From assembly GCA_965230195.1 (NCBI GenBank), contig OZ245997.1, positions 558,001-622,000 of the forward strand: a DNA stretch of 64,000 nucleotides. Direction: 5' to 3'. The DNA is from Putridiphycobacter sp965230195 (GTDB lineage: Bacteria; Bacteroidota; Bacteroidia; Flavobacteriales_D; Crocinitomicaceae). Below are positions 1-9,850 of this stretch, piece by piece (the first letter of the stretch is position 1; each line of letters starts with the position of its first letter). Under the pieces are notes generated by a model. That model was not told the DNA's origin. It worked only from the letters and a program-made list of their open reading frames with translations, and did no database searches. The position numbers were made by a program, and so were the translations under genes.

Positions 1-479
1 GGAGCTACAACACGTTTCCAAAGATGGGCGTGGACTGGATCCCCGAAGAGTACTTCGCTCGGAGGGTCTTCTCCAGAGAGCATCTCTTTGAGAACACAGC
101 CTCCGTTCAGCTGCACCACAGGTCCGCGACCGAATGCCGCCCAGACGCAGAGATCGCGTCCTTCGCACCAGGGTGTTGGCTCTGGCAACCGGCGCTAGCA
201 GTGTGGCTCTCTTTCTCAAATCGCGCAGCATGGAGCTGCATCCCATTTCAAGACAGTACCTCATAGGTGCCACTCCCTGTACGATGCCCATCTGAGAGGT
301 GGATGGCCGCAGAGCTGTTCGGCGCCGTTCTGGTCCAAGGCACCCTCGGAATCTTCACGCTGCTCAACCACGTACCCACCTGGTTGGGTTCGGCTCACCA
401 GGCGGGAGCATTGATTGTCCTTTCTCTCGTTATGGGTGCGGCACACTCCTGCCGAGACGCGACAACCTTCGCGGTGTAG
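1..479 (+). CDS. COX15: COX15 heme A synthase, 3' exons of a second copy (cut by window edge)
   Basis: C-terminal part of the mitochondrial inner-membrane enzyme that makes heme A for cytochrome c oxidase. Readable pieces are the FPKMGVDWIPEEYF loop, VQLHHR with its conserved histidines, a transmembrane stretch (ALATGASSVALFL) and a last segment with GSAHQAGALIVLSLVMG, ending at a TAG. Two short introns fit, near 123-169 and about 249-291. The same exons occur on the minus strand at 41027-41505, so this is the second arm of an inverted duplication. The N-terminal half lies outside the window, so whether this copy is whole is unknown. Confidence 0.8.
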
Positions 480-1740
480 GTTCCCTTCACACTCTTCGCC
501 CAGCGCAGCCATCGTCGATCGGCGGGATAATAGCCAGAGTGGGCCCTGGGCTTACAGCATTGGCGATCTTAGGAATTGGAATTCGGGTTGCGTTAATGAA
601 TGAATCAAGCAGGTGAAGTCTGTCGGCGGTTGAAGATCTTTCGACTAGAAACGGGGCAACAGAAAACAGTATCCCGAAAACTGCACTAACGCATGGAGCC
701 TGCCTCTAACACGTCGATCATGTCGAACACCTTCTTCGGCGTCCCCTGTTCGATGTGCCGCGCGAGGAAAAGAACGGCATCCACCGTCCCCTCGGCGTAA
801 ATCGCACGGCCTCAAGACACGCAAGATGTCAGCAAGGACGGATCGTCCGATCGGATATCGCACCTATGACATTGTGCTGAAATTCGAAGCTCACGGTGTT
901 GTCGGGAGAGGAGAGGCGGTACGTGTGATAACCATGGCCTGCGGGAGACACATTCGACGCAGAGGCAATGCACAGGGAAGAGTGACCAGAAAGAGCCTCT
1001 TTCGGGACGCCCATGTGCTTCATCTGCGTCTCCGGATCGCGGATCGACACAATCTCCGCCTGCCACACAGCGATGGTCAGATGCGCACTTCGTCGAAGTC
1101 GAAATCGGCAGAACCGGATCCATCTTAGCCCCGAGTTTCAGAAACAACGAGGAAATGGCCTTTGCTGTGCCAGAAGTGTCCACTTTGGAAGATTGGTGCG
1201 ATTCCGTGACCGAAAGCGAGTAGCCAGAAAACGCACCAGGAAACCTGTCGCTCATGTACTTCAGCATCGCTTGAACCGCCACAATCTGACAGACACGCAC
1301 GATCGGCGTCTCTCGCGGATGACTCCGGCGACACCTGTTTTCCCATCTGAGGTGCAATCACGGCATAGACCCCTGAGTCAAGAACGTCTTTCGTGAGCTT
1401 TTCTCTGTCCCCTCCCGTTGTGCCCATCACAAAGTTCAAACCCAAGTCCCCGTACAGTTGCCCGTTCTCTGCTCGGCCATCCACTCATCTGCAATGTGCT
1501 ATCGCCGAGGCAGTCTACCGTTCACAACTGAAGGCAAAGTGAAGTCGACGATGATCAAATCGGGATGGTCTTCTTTGATTTCTCGAAGGCGCGTTTCCCT
1601 GTCTTCGATGCCGATGAATTCAACAGATGTCTTGGTTGGACCGTCAATCACCATTCCTTGCTTCTCCGTGACCTCTCTCGGCTCACCAGTTATGGTCATA
1701 GGCACCAGTGGCAGTCCCGCCTTCAGGACGGCCTCCGCAG
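1..1740. repeat. Inverted segmental duplication, left arm (partner 39766-41505)
   Basis: Reading this arm in reverse complement gives almost the same sequence as 39766-41505, with scattered substitutions such as cgatcgtgcgtgt versus cgatcgtggtgt. It carries the 3' end of COX15 and most of DapB in convergent orientation. The left end is the window edge, so the true length is unknown. The right end is where the partner copy loses homology inside the DapB N-terminus. Confidence 0.9.
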
Positions 1741-2056
1741 CAGCCCGGCCCACCTTGAGAAGAGCATTGTGTTGCAGGACGGCACGTTTCGTGCACTGCG
1801 AGGCGGACTTTTCCAGTGCAGCTGTTGACCATTACGGACGGGCGCGGCTGCGAGGTTGCCCGCGTCACCAATCGGAGTCGACATCGGAGTCGGGATGGTC
1901 GGAGTCGTGGTCGTCTAGGGGAATGGCACGAGAGCACGGACGCACGCGCGACTCGCTTCTGCGCGACTCGAAACGATCCCATTCCAACAAGCTCTTGATG
2001 ACCCTTGTGCCGACGAAGGCAATCAAACTCGCATCGATGAGATCCCACAAGTCCAT
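686..2056 (-). CDS. dapB: 4-hydroxy-tetrahydrodipicolinate reductase, plant type (fuller copy)
   Basis: NAD(P)H-dependent reductase of the diaminopimelate lysine pathway, plastid-located in plants and algae. Exons read in order: VMVNSCTGK plus VGRAAAEAVLKAG (the nucleotide-binding GCTGKMGRA-type loop, split by an intron at about 1760-1815), DLIIVDFTLPSVVN, then LNFVMGTTGGDREKL, then SLSVTESHQSSKVDTSGTAK (plant-type catalytic SHQ and STSGTAK motifs), then VLFLARHIEQGTPKKVFDMI to the stop at 686-688. About four short introns are needed. The start near 2056 is a guess; the region upstream of the nucleotide-binding loop may hold a targeting peptide and another intron. Unlike the copy at 39766, this one keeps the N-terminal nucleotide-binding motif. 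Confidence 0.85.
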
Positions 2057-2179
2057 TGGCAAGGAGCATAGACGCAGAACAAGAAAGGTAAAGAATTCAA
2101 ACAAGACTGGCTGTATACGACAGTCGTCTTGTAACCGCCGCCGCTGTGAAAAAACAAACAACCGGTGAAACTGACGTTT

Positions 2180-3073
2180 CAAATTCCAGGATTTCTTTGG
2201 ACTTTCAAATTTATAACGGTTACAGAGCGCTTGAGGATACAAGCAGGCAGCAGTTTGGTCTCATTGGGAGAGAGGCAGTCTTCATGAAGTGAACTCCCAG
2301 AGGAAACGCAATTTCCTTTCGGCCTTCCTGGATGAGCATCGAGGCCCTGAGGCAGATGGACTGTGTAGATCAAGATGTGATGACATCGTCCTCGTTGTGC
2401 GATTGGAAAACTGCAGGAGCGAACGAGACATTGTACAAGTGTTTCATTGAGTCACAAAATTACAATGTTAAGAATAGATGAAGCTTGGCCAGAGACAACA
2501 GTGATATTAGAATACATGATGCGAGATGTTTCAAAGAACGAAGTAATGACAATTGCTCAGTGGCACAGATGACGAATTCTTAGCCAATTTTTGCAGAGCG
2601 AGAGAGGAGTCAAACACACGGCTTGTTGTTCGCCTCGGATTTTCAACCGAAACCTTCTCTTCTTTAGGAGGATTTGACGGTATAGCAACTTCAATCGGCT
2701 TTCATATTTGCTGATGTCGAGTCAATGGTGACATTGAAGGCATCTGACTGGGTGCGGTCAAGTTTGTCATGTGTGAAGGATGCAGTTGACGGCAGTTTTG
2801 GATCCGAAAGGTCATCAGGACAGATCTCGGGGTTTGTTCGTCACGAATAGTCGCTAAAGACAGAAGAAAACTTTTTGAATTGTAAAGACACAGCCGAGAC
2901 AAAAAAACTCAATCGTTACGATAAGTTGGTACAGCCTGAAACTCAGATGTCATGTCACATCAGAAGGAAAGTCGTCCTCGTCAAGGTCATTATGGTCATC
3001 AGTCAGCCGGCAACCAAACGAATATGCAAGCTCGTCGATCCGACAGCCCTAGCACGTACTTGTTGAGCATTTT
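2180..3073. other. Intergenic stretch without a recognisable gene
   Basis: No ORF here looks coding. From about 2938 the sequence is related to the 3' flanks of the other two methyltransferase copies (around 36740 and 56510), so the repeated block begins inside this stretch. Confidence 0.5.
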
Positions 3074-4054
3074 TCACGTCTTCACAGCATGGATCCTCAA
3101 CCTCTTGTAGTCAGCGAGGTAAACGCCGTTTTCATCGACACGCAGAGGTTCCATTTCGAATGCGATCTCCTTGATGACCTAAAAACAAAAACACAAGATT
3201 GTCGCCAGAAACATTATCGGAACAACGATGACGACACCTTTTGGTGCACGGATTCCGGCAATCCTTTGAAGAAAAAACCTCCAAAGACTTCAAGCCATCC
3301 TGTAGGACCAGCAGGACAACGGGTGTCTCTCGCGAAAAGCGTCGCCTTTTCAACCTTGAAGCCATTTGCTTCTAGCAGCTGCACATAGCTTTGTTTCGCA
3401 GGCAAGTACCTGTCATAAGACACAAGCCTCTTCAATCTCAAAATTACTTAAGAAAAGGGGCCAGACCATATTTCAGGCAGTTCTTTCCCTCGACGAGCCA
3501 GGACAGAGGACATCGCATTCCTAATCTGCTGAACGTTTCCCTCTCCTCCAAACTCGGCGACGAACCTTCCTCCTTTCTTCAGAGCTCTTGCGACATCTGT
3601 ACCCCCGTCGACACATCGTCGCCAAGATGGTCAGTCCGAAAGCGCTTGCTCACTTTGGACGACGCGGCCAGGATCATCACTCATCCAATGCAGCGCTGCG
3701 TTTGAGAATACAGCATCGAACTCGTCCTCGAACGTCATGGCGTGTCCGTCCATCACTCTCGCATCGACGCCCTTCTCTCTTGCCTTTGCCACCATCTCTG
3801 GACTGAGGTCCACACCAACAACTTCGCAGCCGCGTTGCTGCAGGACGAGAGTCAGCTCGCCCGTCCCGCAACCAAGATCGAGAATGCGCTCTCCTGCGCG
3901 AAGAACTCTCTGAGAAGTCTCTGTGTCCGTATTGCGCACCAGCAGAAGGGTTGAGCATTTCGACGAGCGCGTCAACCAGATGGAAAACGAAGGAAGCTTT
4001 CTCCGCGTAGGAATCGGGTTTCCACAAACATGGCTTCTGTCCCATTTTCGACAC
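3074..4054 (-). CDS. SAM-dependent class I methyltransferase, copy 1
   Basis: Exons read MSKMGQKPCLWKPDSYAEKA, an intron at about 3910-3944, VLRAGERILDLGCGTGELTL (motif I, SAM-binding glycine loop), CEVVGVDLSPEMVAKAREKG (acidic loop), DARVMDGHAMTFEDEFDAVF and NAALHWMSDDPGRVV. Later exons give the C-terminal ESHGFKVE-like fold segment and WLEVFGGFFF, ending VDENGVYLADYKRLRIHAV. The fold resembles small soluble methyltransferases of the trans-aconitate type, but the substrate is not deducible. Copies 2 (36855-37817) and 3 (56626-57591) have the same exon plan and orientation. This copy is the most diverged. Confidence 0.8.
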
Positions 4055-4535
4055 ACCGCGCGCTCCCTCTCTTCAACTTGACGGACTACGCGTCGTTCAC
4101 TGAACGCAACAACAATCTGAGGTTCGGGATCTACAGACTTTTAGAAGTTGGACGGTTTGAAACCTAGAAGTTGAGGTTAGACAGTTTGTTCGACGCGTGG
4201 TGCGTGGTGTCACGTAACGTGTCCCTTCCTTTCATGCGACACCAGCTATCACATCTTCGACAGGATTCTGTTCGTCGTGCCGTGCCATGCCGCTTTGCTT
4301 TATCCACATGCCTCCCGTTTGTTCTTCGTGTAGATCGTTACGTGCTGTTCCGTTGAAAGAACACTATGGTCTGCTTCAAAGACATACGCATTCGTTAGCA
4401 CGTGCACCACGTCGGCTTTCGATAAAAGTTTCTTCCTTGCAAAAACGCCCAAATGGTTATGTTGCAACGACGTCTGTTTGACAGACACTCCCCTCCCCGT
4501 ATCGCTGTCTACAGGAAAACTTCGTCGACGTCGAA

Positions 4536-4745
4536 ATGCCGGACTTCGAAGTTACGACGGCGAACGGGTCCGTTTCTGGAGGAAACCCTGCAATAGCGTC
4601 TCTTTCGTCCATCCACTCACTTTCTGACATCGGCAATATCCTCGACGATGATCTCTGCTCATTCAAACGCACGCAATTTGACGTCTGGCGTGATGCAAAC
4701 AGCTTCGACTTGGATGATATCGTCACCACTGGTATAGACGTCTGA
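4536..4745 (+). CDS. Short acidic hypothetical ORF ending at a duplication border
   Basis: A 69-codon ORF, rich in Asp and Ser, beginning MPDFEVTTANGS and ending DDIVTTGIDV. Composition and length look like a possible last exon, but no upstream exon was recognised between 4060 and 4535. Its TGA lies within the first bases of the repeated segment that starts at about 4739. I do not recognise a family. Confidence 0.3.
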   Translation: MPDFEVTTANGSVSGGNPAIASLSSIHSLSDIGNILDDDLCSFKRTQFDVWRDANSFDLDDIVTTGIDV

Positions 4746-5072
4746 CAGCGCGCGACACAGGCGCTTTCACAGTAGGTTCCGCAACAGGCACGCTGCTTCA
4801 CGTTTTGACTTCGCGAAAACAATCCAACCAACGTCAAGAAGATGACGCATGAGCTCAAAGTAGACTGAACCGCCGGTGAGTTTTACATCCATCTCTCCGT
4901 TAATGACATTCCCAGCACAAATCCCAGCCGCGTAGACCGCACCTTTTGGCCGCGTCGTTCCCGCCGTCAGTGCGAGCTTCGCTTCGCTTCACTTACCGTC
5001 TGCGGTTTAAAGCCCTTCGCTTCTGTCCCCTCCGTGTTCCTTTCTCCTCGTGCTTGAGTTACATAGACAGAC

Positions 5073-6152
5073 ATGAATGCTGATATCGCTTACTCCGCTC
5101 CTCTTGATTTTCCACCGTGGTTTTCTATACCGCCCGGACAAGACGCACTCCTGGGACAGGGAGGACAGGCATGTGTCTACCAAGTCATCGACCACCGCAT
5201 CAATCCGTACTCGGACACGATCGTCGGGCCGATAGCCGTGAAATGCTATCCGCGCGACGTCCTCAGGATCGATTCGAGGAAATGCCGCCGAGTGACGCGA
5301 GAGATTCTGAATCACAGAAAGCTCTGCCACAAGCACATCGTCGGCTTCCGTGAAGTCCGCCTCACGCGAAACTTTCTGCTGATTGCGTTCAACTACGAAG
5401 AAGGAGGCACACTGGCAGAGTTTCTGCGCAACGGGCCGCTGACGGAGGACGAAGCTCGCTGGGCCTTTCAGCAACTCATCCTGGCGGTGGACTATTCGCA
5501 CCGGCGCAATGTCGCCAACCGAGACATCGCATTGGACAACATCCTCATCACGGGGCAGCATTCGGCGCAGGGCTGGAACATCATACTGTGCGATTTGGGC
5601 TTCTCGCGCTCCAAGCTGTCGCTGGAGAAGAACGGCGAGCGGTCCTACGTGGGGAAACGCGGCTACATGGCACCCGAGTCCATGATCCACAATCGACGCA
5701 ATTCGTTCGAGTTCGCCGTGAAGGGAGACATCTACGCCTGCGGCGTGTGTCTGTTCAAGATGCTGCTTGGACTGACGGCGTGGCCTCTTGTGCAGCAGCT
5801 CACGGACGACTCGGCGTCGATCCTCCGACAGCTGACAAACCTGATGGAGACGGACGATGAGCCGGATCTGCAGTTCGAGGCGTACCCCTATCGACTCTCG
5901 CCCGAGTGCCGGGCCTTCTTGCAGAGGATTCTGCACACGAATCCCTGCTGCCGGATCGACATGGACGGAATCTGGGACGACCCGTGGTTCAACGTCAACC
6001 TCCCCGAGACCCAGGCCAGACTGTACAACGACCTCACGTGCTCCCCCGAATACATCGAAGAATGCAGCAGCTATCTGCAGAGCGAAGTGGATCTGCAGTA
6101 CCGCGTACAACAGGCGACGACAGATTTTGTCCCGGACGGTCATTGGCAGTGA
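5073..6152 (+). CDS. Serine/threonine protein kinase-like protein, altered catalytic loop (copy A)
   Basis: Single-exon, 359 aa. Kinase fold landmarks in order: glycine loop LGQGGQACV (about residue 27), ATP-anchoring Lys57 in IAVKCY, a Glu in VTREIL, the catalytic loop NRDIALDN at 149-156, DLG at 174-176, and MAPE ending at Glu202, then GDIYACGVCLF and the C-lobe. The HRD histidine is Asn. NRD is seen in some algal CAMK/SnRK2-like kinases. The usual Lys two after the catalytic Asp is Ala153, which should lower or abolish phosphotransfer. A likely poly(A) signal AATAAA lies at 6388-6393. The copy at 50062 encodes an identical protein. Confidence 0.85.
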   Translation: MNADIAYSAPLDFPPWFSIPPGQDALLGQGGQACVYQVIDHRINPYSDTIVGPIAVKCYPRDVLRIDSRKCRRVTREILNHRKLCHKHIVGFREVRLTRNFLLIAFNYEEGGTLAEFLRNGPLTEDEARWAFQQLILAVDYSHRRNVANRDIALDNILITGQHSAQGWNIILCDLGFSRSKLSLEKNGERSYVGKRGYMAPESMIHNRRNSFEFAVKGDIYACGVCLFKMLLGLTAWPLVQQLTDDSASILRQLTNLMETDDEPDLQFEAYPYRLSPECRAFLQRILHTNPCCRIDMDGIWDDPWFNVNLPETQARLYNDLTCSPEYIEECSSYLQSEVDLQYRVQQATTDFVPDGHWQ

Positions 6153-6494
6153 TGGCAATCGGCACACGCGCACGCGAGCGGCATGCGCGTACAGCTGACG
6201 GTGGCAGTGGGCCTGACAATCGCACGCGCAATGCGCAACGACAGGAAGTACTGTTTCGCGGGATTTCTTTACAGGGATTTAGGTCTGTGGGCTTCGACGA
6301 CTTCATCATTGCCAATATCAATTGTATCAAACCCAATGGTGCCTCGAAGCTCTGGTTTTCTTTCGGCAGCCCTCCGTTTTGGTGTGGAATAAAAACTTGG
6401 TTCTTCTAAAATGTAACTTTGATACTATGATCCTCCGAAACGACGTCTCATCTCTCTTGCACAAGGGTGCGGGATGCGATAACCGGGGGGGCGT

Positions 6495-6767
6495 TCACAG
6501 TTCGTCGTCCTTCTTCTCGGGAGGGATCCCGCACGGCTGCAGCATTCTCTGCATCAGATGGTATCGCGTTCTTCCGATGGACTCGTTCTCGGCAACGGCG
6601 AAGTAACACAGTGGTCCGTGGTGTCCGATGTACGATGCAAAGCTGTCTCGGTGGACGTTGACCACCCACTCATAACGTGGCAGGTCTGCGTGACCGGTGC
6701 CGACGTACTTCGACTGGAGATGCTCCAACTGACTGTTGATGTTGAAGCGGTCCTGCAACGTGGCCAT
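6495..6767 (-). CDS. SF3B5: SF3b complex subunit 5 (SF3b10), copy A
   Basis: Intronless 90-aa protein matching the small U2 snRNP SF3b subunit across its length: RFNINSQLEHLQSKYVGTGH, then HRDSFASYIGHHGPLCYFAV, AENESIGRTRY and MLQPCGIPPEKKDDEL. It helps stabilise U2 snRNP at the branch point, so it serves the splicing that this intron-rich genome requires. It lies tail-to-tail with the kinase. An identical protein is encoded at 51486-51758. Confidence 0.95.
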   Translation of the reverse strand: MATLQDRFNINSQLEHLQSKYVGTGHADLPRYEWVVNVHRDSFASYIGHHGPLCYFAVAENESIGRTRYHLMQRMLQPCGIPPEKKDDEL

Positions 6768-7059
6768 CCTGTTCGATTGCCGACGGGTTTTCGAAGTCGA
6801 AAACGACGACCTGGACGTACGACCTCCGACTGTACGACGGGAAGATGATGCGTTTTAATGTTTGCTCGCGGTGCGTGATGCATCACCGCGCGGCGTTGGT
6901 TCCTTGTCGGAACCAGATAGCTTAAATGTTCAAGGTCTCCAATACACAGCGTATTGTGGCTTCGGGCATCGGCTGTGCGAAACCTGTTAGGTCTCTCTTC
7001 GTGCCCGTGTCGTCAAACCGAATTCATCGGCTGTCGGCTATGGGATTCTCGTGTTCGCA

Positions 7060-7757
7060 GAGGAGAACTCTGGGAGGAACTATGCCGTGCATATTCCGCG
7101 GGCAAGATGCGTGTGGACTCGCGTAGCGGCCACGCCGGACACGTTGTTGTCTTCGACAAGGGGTCATGTCATTCTGTCTTGTGGTGAAGGGGTTCATCGC
7201 GCAGAGAGACACTGATGACTCCTCTGGGGCGTGTTTCTGTGGTGTTTGAACCTGTCTCGGTGAGTCGCATCAATTTTCGGGTATAAATGTGCGACTCTGA
7301 ACTTTCAAATGCTTCTGCTCCGAGCCTGTAAAGACTTCCGCTACATTGATCGTTCGAGCGGCCGCCGTGCCGGACACGTGCCGGACAACTCGGGTTTCGA
7401 GTTCACCGCGCGCGCCTCTGCCATTCGAGCAAAACCACTGGATCTGTGCGCGCCATCCGCAACAAGCCTGTTTCGTTTGCAGACTGATTCGCAAAGGTTC
7501 CGTCGCGTAGTGAGATACATTCGCCTGAATATGTGAGATGTAGGCCAAGTGGGTAATTACAACACTGTAAGTTCTGCGCGGGTCTCTTCACCCACGGTTT
7601 CCGGCAAAAATTCAAGCAGACCTGGGACAAACCCTGTTCGGATGGAGGAGATCACACCGCGGATGACGTTTTCCATGTCGGAGATACAGAAACCATTACT
7701 TCACTTGCGATGGCACAGGGATATTAGCCCAGAGAGACGAAGACGTTGACTGGGATG
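7060..7757 (+). repeat. Dispersed repeat unit 1, copy A, 5' half (interrupted by a LINE)
   Basis: Shares long blocks with 32220-32630 and 52080-52510. Landmarks are ctctgggaggaac, ccggacaactcgggtttcga and ggttccgtcgcgtagtgaga. Readable coding-like text includes NPVRMEEITPRMTFSMSEIQ at about 7640-7700. About 200 bp (7140-7345) are extra relative to copy C and are bounded by two similar gcggcc..ccggacacg strings. Continuity resumes at 18287 after the LINE. Confidence 0.8.
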
Positions 7758-7773
7758 CACACTGGTGGCACTC
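7758..7773 (+). repeat. Target-site duplication of the LINE, left copy
   Basis: CACACTGGTGGCACTC is repeated exactly at 18271-18286. The uninterrupted repeat units at about 32618 and 52513 carry one copy of a closely related string, which shows the pre-insertion state. Confidence 0.9.
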
Positions 7774-7798
7774 ATTCTTCTCCGCATCGATGCTCCCA

Positions 7799-8191
7799 TC
7801 AATGCCGCCAAATCCGACGCGGGTTGTGTCGGCCTTGTCGCGTCGGACTCACTACGGGGCCGCTACCACGTGTAGTGCAGCCTTGTTCCCCTACTTCCAC
7901 CCCAAGATTTGACGGCCCGGCCTCTACCACGAGCTCGGGTCGGTCGTCCTGGGTCGAGCTACGCCGAGAATCGAACAGCCCGGCGTTATGAACCACCCGA
8001 TCGGCGCCCCGCTGAAACAGGTCAGTGGCGTCGATACTCCGGCGCTCTGCCTCCCGAAAATGTCCGAGTGCCGCGAGGAACGGGGGGTTCTGGTATAACG
8101 GCGGATACCGAACGGTCGCACGCGAAACCGATTGTCTCTCGTCGTCTGCCAGACTGAAAGTCCGGGCTCCAAACAAACACCGAACAAACAC
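7799..8191 (-). CDS. Antisense ORF at the LINE 5' end, conserved with a second LINE family
   Basis: A 130-codon ORF opposite to the LINE genes. Residues TFSLADDERQSVSRATVRYP, then YPPLYQNPPF, and GADRVVHNAGLFDSRRSS align with the minus-strand ORFs at 33578-34249 and 53561-54154 (SSVTLANDEVERDNTRAF, YAPLDPTFQERL, GVDKVVHNLGIYDTRRSS). Those ORFs also sit antisense at the 5' side of a LINE. Conservation at protein level between diverged DNA suggests it is, or was, translated. The family is unknown. Confidence 0.55.
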   Translation of the reverse strand: MFVRCLFGARTFSLADDERQSVSRATVRYPPLYQNPPFLAALGHFREAERRSIDATDLFQRGADRVVHNAGLFDSRRSSTQDDRPELVVEAGPSNLGVEVGEQGCTTRGSGPVVSPTRQGRHNPRRIWRH

Positions 8192-8414
8192 TTACAACGG
8201 AAGTCCCTTCCCAAAGTTTTTTCCCCCTTTTAACCCGCTCAGGTGATGTGACCCTCTAAACCGATGAGTCACCCCTCGTCCCGAGCCAGAGAATCGGGGC
8301 CCTTCAACGACTAAGGCCCCCTCTGACAAGACCCTGAGTGCCCTTTGGCACCGTGCACCCACCGTCAGCCAGACAGTCCCCTCAGTCGCCTTCCTTCTCC
8401 ATGTTCGCTCCATC

Positions 8415-9850
8415 ATGCCCCCCCATCAATGCGCCGTCCCTTCACTATCTTGCCGACAGGTTGACTCCGAACCCTCGCACGCGCCAACGCCACCAGAACC
8501 ACCGGACAAGAACAGCGACGACGTGGGACAGCCCTCCCAAGTGCAGCGCCGATCCTGGGCAGAGCTTACGGAAGCAGAAGAAAGACAGACGAACCAAACA
8601 CCGCCCCGAGTCGGTGACTACAAGATTACACTCCGTCGTGTATATGGACAGATCAGTACGGTACACAGCGACACCGCCACCCGCCCGGCTTTGGAAACAG
8701 CCAAGCTCCTCGTGGAAGGCCTCCTGGCCGGTGCGACGATGGCAGATGCCATGCAGTCGGCGCAAGTCACATCACGTCAATCCGGCACTTTTCCGCCACT
8801 CGAACAAACCACCCTGCCCACGCCAATGAGTGGACGACCGCAGCAGACGTCGTACCTCAGTGTAGCCAGATCAAATCTTAACCAAGTCCACCAACCAGCG
8901 ACCTCAGGAGCACGAACTCGCAGTCCGCCAACAGGAGCCTACTGCGCGCCACAATCTGCAGCAGCAAGAGACAAGCAGGAAGCGCTCGAGCGCCTCCGCC
9001 GCCTACGTCCGCAAGTCTCTGTCCCTAGCCGCCAGTTCTTTATCTCACCAGTCCCGGAAGACAATGGACATCCAATTCGAAGCCACTTTCTATTCCGCGA
9101 AGCATGGGCAGAATGGGCTGGCAGCCTTGGCGGCCAGCTCGAAATGTTACGCTCGATGCCCACCGGAGACTTTTTGCTGCAGGTCAACTCTACTGTCATC
9201 GAGTGGATGCGCACCAAACTGTACCCCGAAGTGAACTTTGCCGAGTGGGGCTCCTGGCAGCCGCGCCCCAAGCCGATGATCCATCCCCGTCGGTTGTACT
9301 CGAGGGCGTTGATCTTGGCTTAACCCACAGAGAGGTGCTGCGAGAACTCAAGAAAAACGCAGATGTTTTGGGCATTCCGGAAACTCAGCTCCAGGCTGTA
9401 ACGCTTACCTTCTCCCGGTTTTACCGCAAATCATTTGCGGGAACAGCGGAACCCACGCCCAATGGACGCCTCATCGGCCTGTTGGCTATCATCAGTGCAC
9501 TTACTCAGAGACAAGGCTGCTTCATAGGCACAAGTCCTGTATACGCTAGAGCCTACTCACGGCCCTCCAGCAGCAGTATAGGAAGCCGCCGCGAAACAGT
9601 CGCGCCCACGAACGAACAAAGACAGAGTGGCAACCGAGACAAGCGCACTACAGATACCCGAACCCACGAAGAACAAAACCTCATGGACACGGAGGATCGT
9701 GAAGCCTTTGAGCCGAACCTCCCACCTGCGGTACGTCAGAAAACTACAACCGTGGAACCACGCATCACTTCCCCCAGAGAAGCCGATCTCTCCCGCACCG
9801 CATGGCTGCAACAGCTCTCCCTTCCTCCGCGAAGACCACAAACCACATAA
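8415..9850 (+). pseudogene. LINE ORF1 (nucleic-acid-binding protein-like), frameshifted
   Basis: First frame 8415-9323 begins MPPHQCAVPSLSCRQ and is Pro/Thr/Gln rich. Around 9280 the coding signal passes to another frame (to 9850) with SVVLEGVDLGLTHREVLREL and QAVTLTFSRFYRKS, which resembles the RNA-binding segment of non-LTR ORF1 proteins. The tail is rich in Glu, Pro and Arg. No CCHC knuckle was seen. One indel near 9280 would account for the split. Confidence 0.55.

Larger units (their letters stand above)
4739..7110. repeat. Segmental duplication A (kinase + SF3B5), direct copy at 49728-52100
   Basis: Starts at gtctgacagc and matches 49728 onward in the same orientation with an offset of about 44,990 bp. 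It contains the 3' flank of an upstream gene, the kinase, SF3B5 and the beginning of repeat unit 1. Differences are scattered substitutions and very short indels. The two copies encode the same kinase and the same SF3B5 protein. Confidence 0.9.

Noticed and set aside
5007..6173. A 388-codon minus-strand ORF opposite the kinase, also at 49996-51162
   Set aside because: It mirrors the kinase gene exactly, has no family motif, and is expected when a GC-rich, codon-biased gene is read backward. Its presence in both copies follows from the near identity of the copies.
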